From assembly GCA_015233755.1 (NCBI GenBank), contig JADFXA010000117.1:1-6985 (forward strand): a stretch of DNA of 6,985 nt, given 5' to 3'. The notes under the pieces were generated by a model that worked only from the letters and a program-made list of their open reading frames with translations, made no database searches and had not been told where the DNA came from. Each line of letters opens with the position of its first letter. The stretch's first letter is position 1. Origin of the DNA: Desulfamplus sp. (GTDB lineage: Bacteria; Desulfobacterota; Desulfobacteria; Desulfobacterales; Desulfobacteraceae). Of the stretch, positions 1-4,676 are shown piece after piece. The translations under genes and the position numbers were made by a program.

Positions 1-65
1 AAATTAATTGAGAAACGCTAAAGTTCTTCTTGTCTTGCTTTTAACAATAAAGTGTCAGTCAACAT
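1..65 (-). CDS. possible 5' end of a third operon gene, interrupted by TAG after 15 codons (partial)
   Basis: An ATG at 65-63 on the minus strand is preceded by GAGGAG with good spacing and reads MLTDTLLLKARQEEL before TAG at 20-18. The ribosome binding site is the best on this strand in the window, so the start looks real although the frame is very short. The stop sits in CTT TAG C. Moving +1 at CTT continues the frame as SVSQLI to the window edge, giving a sensible helical N-terminus (KARQEELSVSQLI) that faintly resembles the first helices of a small helix-turn-helix domain. It could be a genuine gene with a frameshift (sequencing error, mutation or recoding), a short leader peptide, or chance. 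The start lies 62 bp beyond the U32 stop, so it could be the third gene of the operon. No function is assigned. Confidence 0.3.
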
Positions 66-72
66 CTCTAAT

Positions 73-78
73 CTCCTC
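73..78 (-). promoter_or_regulatory. strong Shine-Dalgarno for the short frame starting at 65
   Basis: The minus strand reads GAGGAG here, with AGGAG ending 7 nt before the ATG at 65-63. This is the main reason for taking the short interrupted frame at the left edge seriously. It is a better match than the site in front of either minus-strand gene to its right. Confidence 0.45.
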
Positions 79-102
79 AGGCTATTTATATATCAATAAA
101 TT

Positions 103-122
103 GGTCAAAAGTATATTTGACC
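103..122 (-). repeat. 7-bp perfect hairpin just downstream of the U32 gene
   Basis: GGTCAAA at 103-109 is the exact reverse complement of TTTGACC at 116-122, with a 6-nt loop. It begins 5 nt after the U32 stop codon in the direction of transcription. No T-run follows on the minus strand (AATTTATTGATA follows), so it is a poor intrinsic terminator. It may be an mRNA 3'-end or intercistronic stabilising structure, a protein-binding palindrome, or chance. Confidence 0.35.
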
Positions 123-127
123 GTATT

Positions 128-2497
128 CTACAATAGACCAATCTCCCAATTCCACAAACCGGGACGTTGTTTCATGTTGAAATTGTTAGAAATTGGCTCA
201 TCAATATATAATAGCAACCTATATCCTGCCTCTTTAAGTAATTCTCTATTATGTGAGAGATCAAGTTGCCAATTGGGGAAAACCCAGAAATTGTTATCTT
301 TCTTCATAACCCATGAACCTTCTCCTCTTGGGCTTACAAAAAGTTGATTTGGAACTATTTCGTCAGCTACGATTCTTGATATGGCAAGTGGAAAATTGCC
401 TTTGACAATAATGCCAAGCGGTAGAGGCGATTTTGCAGGCAGAGATAAGAAATCGTCTCTGCCAAGCTCAGGCGTTACAAATACTCCTGAAAATCCAGAT
501 TTTTTTAGAAACTCTATATAAGCAACATTCCCAACATTACAAAATGGACCTGCCCATAAATTAAGGTTATTTAAGTTATTTCTAATTTGACGTTTATTTA
601 AAGTATTATCTTGTTTAGAATCAGATGGCGCCTGATTAATTTCATTAGATTTCTGAGAAAGAAAAAATCTATCAAAACAAGATATTTGCCAAGGCATATT
701 TAAAACAAAGTTTTTAGCACCTGCCAATAGAACTGTTTGCACTGTTTCATAAAAGCTGTTCTCGTTAGATGACCATACAACTGGTGGAAGAAACCACCAA
801 ATTTCTTTAAGTTTTTTAGGGGAACATCTTTTGATTGAATTTGCAGAGAGCCACACTGCGCCGTTTGTAGATGAGTTACCAATTTTTTTTATCTTTGATT
901 CATCTCCGTGGCCATAAAGAAATAGATCAGAACATTTTGATCTGTTTTTAGAAATGGTAGTTCCAAAATTTATTCTATCTATTTCATTTTTTCCTAAATA
1001 GCAGACTGAAGAATCTTGCTTATCAAAGCTAACATTAATCTCCTGTGGTCTAACATCAGGTGAACTATATTTATCAAACTCAGTTTCAAGCTCATTAATA
1101 AGCTGCCAAACCTCTTTTTCACGTCTATCCACAATAAATACAGGAGTTCCTTTTTTGAAACCAACTTTTATATCGTTTTTATATCTATCTTTTTTATCAT
1201 CTTTTACTACATTATCGCTATTATTGGATTTTAGATCGATTTTTTTGTTATGTGTAAGTTTATTGCTTTTATTTTGCTGAAGGATAAATCGTCCTTGTTT
1301 AGGAACTGACATTCTAACTCTTTGTATTGTATGAAAATTATCATCCTCATATCCTATCCTTATAAGATCATCTTTTAATAAAATTTCTCTTGTTATAAAA
1401 TTAGGAACATCAGACTTTAAATTTTCTCCTCCATATCTTATTCTTCCCGCAAAAAGCCCAGAACCAGTCTCGATATTCTTTTCTTTTTTAAGTGGATTAA
1501 TCGGATTTTGTGTCAAAAGATTATAATGAGTTGCTGGTCTTCCAAGTGCATATTCAAGAAATGAAATAGCAATCTTTTTTTGTGCGGGATCATCTCCATA
1601 ATCTCTTAACATCTTGTATGCTTTTACTGTGTAAAAAACATAATGGGGACTTTTTTTTCTACCCTCTATTTTCCATGTTGTTACACCATTAATAGTTTTT
1701 AGAATTTTGACAAGAACATCAGCTGAAAAATCAAGACATGAGAAGAATCTCTGCTCTGTCAGCAGAGATTGCATTCTATCTTGCTCTTGAGAGTTTTGAT
1801 TTTTTTTAGGTTCTTGGAAATTTTTTAGTTTTGAAGATAATTGAATATCTTGTTTAAATTCTTGTGGTTGTCTATAGAGTCTCCTGCATGGCTGAACACA
1901 TCTTCCTCTAAGCCCACTTCTTCCACCAAACCAACTGCTCCAGTAGCATCTTCCTGATACAGCGTAGCAAAGCGCACCGTGAATAAATACCTCAAGGTCA
2001 AGTCCATCTGGCTTTTTCTCTGCCATGAGCTTTATTTCGTCAATAGATAGTTCACGAGGTAAGACAACTCTGCTAAACCCTGCATTTAAAGCAGATTCAA
2101 GCCCCATTGAAAATGAGCAGTTGCCAAGGGTAGAGAGATGAAACTCTCCTTTAAATCCAACATTGCGTGCAATCTCAATAAGCCCAGGGTCTTGTATGAT
2201 TAGAGCGTGTGGACGGACATATTTGGCAATTTTAGCAATCATCCGTGATGCCTGTTCAAGCTCGTTATTTTTAACAAGTGAGTTAAAAGCAACATAAAGT
2301 TGGACATTTTTGCTTCTTGCCAAAGCATTAAGCCTTGAAAGCTCCTCAATACTAAAATTTTCAGCCTCCATTCTGGCTGAAAAATTTTTTAACCCGCAGT
2401 AAATAGCATCTGCCCCAGCAGCAATAGCAGCAAGAAATGAATGTCTATCACCTGCTGGGGCAAGAATTTTAGGCTTAGATGTTTTTATATTATTCAT
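128..2497 (-). CDS. peptidase U32 family protein, RlhA/TrhP-like RNA hydroxylation superfamily, 789 aa
   Basis: Residues 9-205 form the U32 core: it opens with the typical KILAPAGD (10-17) and GADAIYCGL, and carries the family signature EVFIHGALC (169-177), SGRC (181-184), RSGLRGRC (193-200) and QPCR (202-205). A second conserved block, WKIEGRKKSPHYV, lies at 275-287. Family members were named collagenase-like proteases, but characterised ones (RlhA, TrhP, UbiU/UbiV) act in hydroxylation of 23S rRNA, tRNA or ubiquinone precursors. UbiU/UbiV bind a 4Fe-4S cluster through four Cys; here C177, C184, C200 and possibly C254 or C204 are candidates (inference). Residues 345-400 and 450-789 resemble the C-terminal extension of long RlhA-type proteins, with a U32-like stretch at 647-712 that lacks the Cys motif. 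At 789 aa it exceeds E. coli RlhA (about 650), owing to Lys/Asn/Gln-rich insertions near 208-248, 405-445 and 612-645. It starts 12 bp after deaD with only a weak site (TAGAG, overlapping the deaD stop), suggesting translational coupling. Family assignment is firm; the substrate is not known. Confidence 0.9.
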   Translation of the reverse strand: MNNIKTSKPKILAPAGDRHSFLAAIAAGADAIYCGLKNFSARMEAENFSIEELSRLNALARSKNVQLYVAFNSLVKNNELEQASRMIAKIAKYVRPHALIIQDPGLIEIARNVGFKGEFHLSTLGNCSFSMGLESALNAGFSRVVLPRELSIDEIKLMAEKKPDGLDLEVFIHGALCYAVSGRCYWSSWFGGRSGLRGRCVQPCRRLYRQPQEFKQDIQLSSKLKNFQEPKKNQNSQEQDRMQSLLTEQRFFSCLDFSADVLVKILKTINGVTTWKIEGRKKSPHYVFYTVKAYKMLRDYGDDPAQKKIAISFLEYALGRPATHYNLLTQNPINPLKKEKNIETGSGLFAGRIRYGGENLKSDVPNFITREILLKDDLIRIGYEDDNFHTIQRVRMSVPKQGRFILQQNKSNKLTHNKKIDLKSNNSDNVVKDDKKDRYKNDIKVGFKKGTPVFIVDRREKEVWQLINELETEFDKYSSPDVRPQEINVSFDKQDSSVCYLGKNEIDRINFGTTISKNRSKCSDLFLYGHGDESKIKKIGNSSTNGAVWLSANSIKRCSPKKLKEIWWFLPPVVWSSNENSFYETVQTVLLAGAKNFVLNMPWQISCFDRFFLSQKSNEINQAPSDSKQDNTLNKRQIRNNLNNLNLWAGPFCNVGNVAYIEFLKKSGFSGVFVTPELGRDDFLSLPAKSPLPLGIIVKGNFPLAISRIVADEIVPNQLFVSPRGEGSWVMKKDNNFWVFPNWQLDLSHNRELLKEAGYRLLLYIDEPISNNFNMKQRPGLWNWEIGLL
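1746..1770 (-). repeat. 10-bp perfect inverted repeat inside the U32 gene
   Basis: AATCTCTGCT at 1746-1755 and AGCAGAGATT at 1761-1770 are exact reverse complements separated by 5 nt. The mRNA would form a 10-bp stem with a 5-nt loop over codons 243-251. This lies at the end of the first low-complexity insertion, between the Cys signature and the KIEGR block. Its role is unknown. Confidence 0.5.
2411..2462 (-). repeat. 11-bp GC-rich inverted repeat near the U32 start
   Basis: TGCCCCAGCAG at 2411-2421 pairs exactly with CTGCTGGGGCA at 2452-2462 across a 30-nt spacer. The arms encode the conserved APAG (about residues 12-16) and AAGAD (26-30), so part of the match is forced by Ala/Gly codons. 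The G/C-rich stem stands out in AT-rich DNA and could structure the mRNA near the start codon. Confidence 0.4.
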
Positions 2498-2509
2498 TAA
2501 TTTTGAACT

Positions 2510-4543
2510 CTATTTCACTTTTGCAATTTTTAGCTTCTGTCCTAAAACTCGTACTTTTTTTAGTATCTTGAATACGGATTCGGGCATACCTTCCGGAAGA
2601 TCAACTGTGGTATAATTTTCGTGAATCACAACATTATTAATGAATTTACCATCTAAACCAGCTTCATTAGCAATTGCCCCAACAATATCTCCAGCTTTTA
2701 CGTTGTGAATATCACCAACATCTAATTTAAATCGCTCCATTCCTTTTGCAACTTGGGGCATCATTTTATCACTTTTTGAATCAATTTTACCTTTCTTTGC
2801 CTCTTTTTTTATTTTATCTTTTACTTCTTCTTTTGTTTTATATTTTATATCTTTACTTGTCTTATCTTTTGAGTCGTCTTTCACCATTTCTTCTAATTTT
2901 CTTTTTTTAACCTTAATGACTTGAACAGGCTCTTTTTTCTCATAGGATTTTTCTTGCAACCTATGCTTTTTCTTTTTGGGCTCTAAATTATCTATAGATG
3001 CGTATTCTATTATTGGCGAATCAATAGAATCAATTTGAACATACTCTTTTTTGTCATAAGATTTTTCTTTTAACCTATGTTTTTTCTTTTTTGGTTCTAA
3101 ATGATCTACAGATGTATAATCCGGTTTTGCTAAATCAATAGCATTATCAAGACTCTTATTCTCAGATTCAGTAAGAAATAATGGTTTGCCTCCATTAACC
3201 AAAATGGCAAGTGCCGCAGCAATATCCAACAATGGAATATCTTGCTCTTGCTGATACTCTTCAATAAGTTCGCGAAACTGTGATATTTCTTCAGATGCCA
3301 CTTTATCTGTAATACGCTGCTTAAAGGCAGAAATACGTTTATTGGTGATTGCTCTTTTGCTTGGCAAGCTCATCATCTCAATTTTCTGACGTGTTGTTTT
3401 TTCAATAACCTTTAGCATCCACATCTCTCTTTGAGAGACAAATAGAATAGCATCACCACTTCTTCCCGCTCTTCCAGTTCTTCCAATTCGATGGATATAA
3501 GATTCAGCCTCTGTTGGAATATCATAATTTATAACATGGCTTATACGATCAACATCTAATCCTCTTGCTGCTACATCAGTTGCTACAACAATATCGATTT
3601 TACCATTTTTGAACCGCTCAATTGTTCGCTCTCTTGATTTTTGGGCAATATCGCCATTTAATGCCTCTGTTGCATATCCGCGAGCCTCTAATTTCTCAGC
3701 AAGTTCAACAGTCGCAGTTTTTGTACGGACAAATACAAGAATAGCATCAAAATCCTCAGCTTCGAGAATTCGTGTAAGTGCATCAAGTTTATCAGTTCCT
3801 TTGACCATCCAGAAACGCTGACGTATTGTGTCAGCAGTCATGGTTTTAACTTGAATCGTAATCTCTTCAGGATTTTTCAGATACTGACGGGCGATAGAGC
3901 GGATTGCTGGTGGCATTGTAGCTGAGAATAGTGCCATCTGACGATCTGGAGGTGTCTGTTCAAGTATCCATTTGACATCATCAATAAAGCCCATTCTGAG
4001 CATCTCATCAGCTTCATCAAGAACCAAGCAGGTTAGCTCACTTAAGTCTAATGTGCCGCGTTTCATATGATCCATTAATCGTCCGGGAGTTCCAACCACA
4101 ACATGGAGTCCACGCTTTAGTTGCTTGAGCTGGACCTCATAAGATTGTCCACCATAAATCGGGAGAACATGAAAATCTTTCATACGGGCAGCATAACCTT
4201 TAAACGATTCTGCCACTTGAATTGCAAGCTCTCTTGTTGGAGTAATTACAAGCACTTGTGGATTTTTCTTTTTAAGATCAATACGAGATAAAAGTGGAAG
4301 GGCAAATGCAGCAGTTTTACCAGTTCCTGTTTGAGCTTGACCTACAACATCTTTTCCAGACATAACGTGAGGAATAATTAAAGATTGAATAGATGTTGGT
4401 GTTTCGTATCCAATGTCATCTAATGCTTTTAATACTGTCTTAGACAAACTCATTGAATTAAAACCAGATTCATCTATGTTTGATATACTAAATTCATTTA
4501 CACCTGATAAATCAGATTCCTTGTTGCTTTCTTCTTTGGGCAT
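2510..4543 (-). CDS. deaD: DEAD-box ATP-dependent RNA helicase, DeaD/CsdA type, 677 aa
   Basis: All helicase motifs are present and intact: Q motif ending at Q53, motif I AQTGTGKT (70-77), Ia PTRELA (102-107), Ib TPGR (152-155), II DEAD (176-179), III SAT (207-209), IV region ILVFVRTK (268-275), V ATDVAARGLD (321-330) and VI HRIGRTGRAG (351-360). After a helical region (about 400-460) comes a Lys-rich linker (about 476-600) with a duplicated segment, then a DbpA/CsdA-type RRM-like RNA-binding domain (602-677: MERFKLDVG, VGAIANEAGL, VDLPEGMP, LGQKLKIAKV). This order is the DeaD architecture. The family unwinds short RNA duplexes with ATP and works in 50S assembly, mRNA decay and cold adaptation in the cytoplasm. 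I chose ATG 4543 over ATG 4576 because AAAGG lies 10 nt upstream, and because the extra residues MIFLYFKGYYI are hydrophobic, unlike a helicase N-terminus. The U32 gene follows after 12 bp, probably on the same mRNA. Confidence 0.95.
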   Translation of the reverse strand: MPKEESNKESDLSGVNEFSISNIDESGFNSMSLSKTVLKALDDIGYETPTSIQSLIIPHVMSGKDVVGQAQTGTGKTAAFALPLLSRIDLKKKNPQVLVITPTRELAIQVAESFKGYAARMKDFHVLPIYGGQSYEVQLKQLKRGLHVVVGTPGRLMDHMKRGTLDLSELTCLVLDEADEMLRMGFIDDVKWILEQTPPDRQMALFSATMPPAIRSIARQYLKNPEEITIQVKTMTADTIRQRFWMVKGTDKLDALTRILEAEDFDAILVFVRTKTATVELAEKLEARGYATEALNGDIAQKSRERTIERFKNGKIDIVVATDVAARGLDVDRISHVINYDIPTEAESYIHRIGRTGRAGRSGDAILFVSQREMWMLKVIEKTTRQKIEMMSLPSKRAITNKRISAFKQRITDKVASEEISQFRELIEEYQQEQDIPLLDIAAALAILVNGGKPLFLTESENKSLDNAIDLAKPDYTSVDHLEPKKKKHRLKEKSYDKKEYVQIDSIDSPIIEYASIDNLEPKKKKHRLQEKSYEKKEPVQVIKVKKRKLEEMVKDDSKDKTSKDIKYKTKEEVKDKIKKEAKKGKIDSKSDKMMPQVAKGMERFKLDVGDIHNVKAGDIVGAIANEAGLDGKFINNVVIHENYTTVDLPEGMPESVFKILKKVRVLGQKLKIAKVK
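2918..3118 (-). repeat. duplicated 29-residue Lys-rich segment in the DeaD linker
   Basis: Two copies lie at 3032-3118 (residues 476-504) and 2918-3004 (residues 514-542), a period of 114 nt or 38 codons. Both share S.D.LEPKKKKHRL followed by EKSY.KKE.VQ. The DNA is also similar, with synonymous and non-synonymous differences, so this is an in-frame tandem duplication of moderate age. The segment is strongly basic and probably disordered, and it links the helicase core to the RNA-binding domain. Confidence 0.85.
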
Positions 4544-4553
4544 TATATAATAA

Positions 4554-4558
4554 CCTTT
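4554..4558 (-). promoter_or_regulatory. Shine-Dalgarno that decides the deaD start at 4543
   Basis: The minus strand reads AAAGG here, 10 nt before the ATG at 4543-4541. The alternative upstream ATG at 4576-4574 has only an AAGAAG at about 15 nt, too distant to be convincing. This favours the 677-aa product over a 688-aa one. Confidence 0.55.
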
Positions 4559-4584
4559 AAAATATAAAAATATCATTAAGTGGA

Positions 4585-4613
4585 TTAAAACTTCTTGAAA
4601 ATTTATTGATAAT
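4585..4613 (+). promoter_or_regulatory. candidate sigma-70 promoter for the FecR/TPR gene
   Basis: TTAAAA at 4585-4590 and GATAAT at 4608-4613 are separated by exactly 17 nt. The -10 has one mismatch to TATAAT, while the -35 is weak. A start near 4620 would give a leader of about 57 nt before the ATG at 4677. AT-rich DNA makes chance matches common, so this is tentative. Confidence 0.35.
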
Positions 4614-4637
4614 ATTGTTTTTTTAGTAAATTCACAA
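4609..4637 (-). promoter_or_regulatory. candidate sigma-70 promoter for the deaD-U32 operon
   Basis: On the minus strand TTGTGA (4637-4632) and TATTAT (4614-4609) are separated by exactly 17 nt. The -10 has one mismatch to consensus and the -35 has two. Transcription would begin near 4602 and give a leader of about 58 nt to the ATG at 4543. It overlaps the candidate plus-strand promoter, and the two -10 boxes cover almost the same bases. Confidence 0.5.
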
Positions 4638-4647
4638 TGTTTTTTTA
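4616..4647. repeat. two TGTTTTTTTA direct repeats 22 bp apart
   Basis: TGTTTTTTTA occurs at 4616-4625 and again at 4638-4647. The 22-bp period is about two helical turns, so the two T-tracts face the same side of the helix, an arrangement known to bend DNA. Both lie in the divergent intergenic region: one in the spacer of the candidate deaD promoter, the other just upstream of its -35. They may be an intrinsic bend, an operator pair or an upstream activating element. Confidence 0.5.
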
Positions 4648-4662
4648 ACTACATAGAGATAC

Positions 4663-4668
4663 AGGAGG
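4663..4668 (+). promoter_or_regulatory. perfect Shine-Dalgarno of the FecR/TPR gene
   Basis: AGGAGG is followed by an 8-nt spacer and the ATG at 4677. This is a full consensus site at optimal distance and fixes the start of the plus-strand gene, which is also where the signal peptide begins. Confidence 0.85.
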
Positions 4669-4676
4669 CTCTTATT

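Noticed and set aside
83..122. Promoter TTGACC with TATAAA on the minus strand before the short frame
   Set aside because: The spacing between the two boxes is about 12 nt, too short for a sigma-70 promoter, and at 17 nt the sequence is a poor -10.
117..347. 76-residue plus-strand open frame
   Set aside because: It is antisense to the 3' end of the U32 gene with no supporting start signal.
128..2497. Calling the U32 protein a collagenase or secreted protease
   Set aside because: There is no signal peptide, and characterised relatives are hydroxylation factors; protease names for this family are legacy annotation.
3609..3821. 70-residue plus-strand open frame
   Set aside because: It is antisense to the conserved helicase C-terminal core of deaD, and no ribosome binding site or family resemblance was seen.
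4544..4576. Longer DeaD start at ATG 4576 adding 11 residues
   Set aside because: The added MIFLYFKGYYI is hydrophobic and atypical, its ribosome binding site is poor, and the ATG at 4543 has AAAGG at 10 nt.
4632..4637. TGTGA as a CRP or FNR half site
   Set aside because: There is no matching TCACA or TCAAA-type half at the proper spacing; the bases are better explained as a -35 element.
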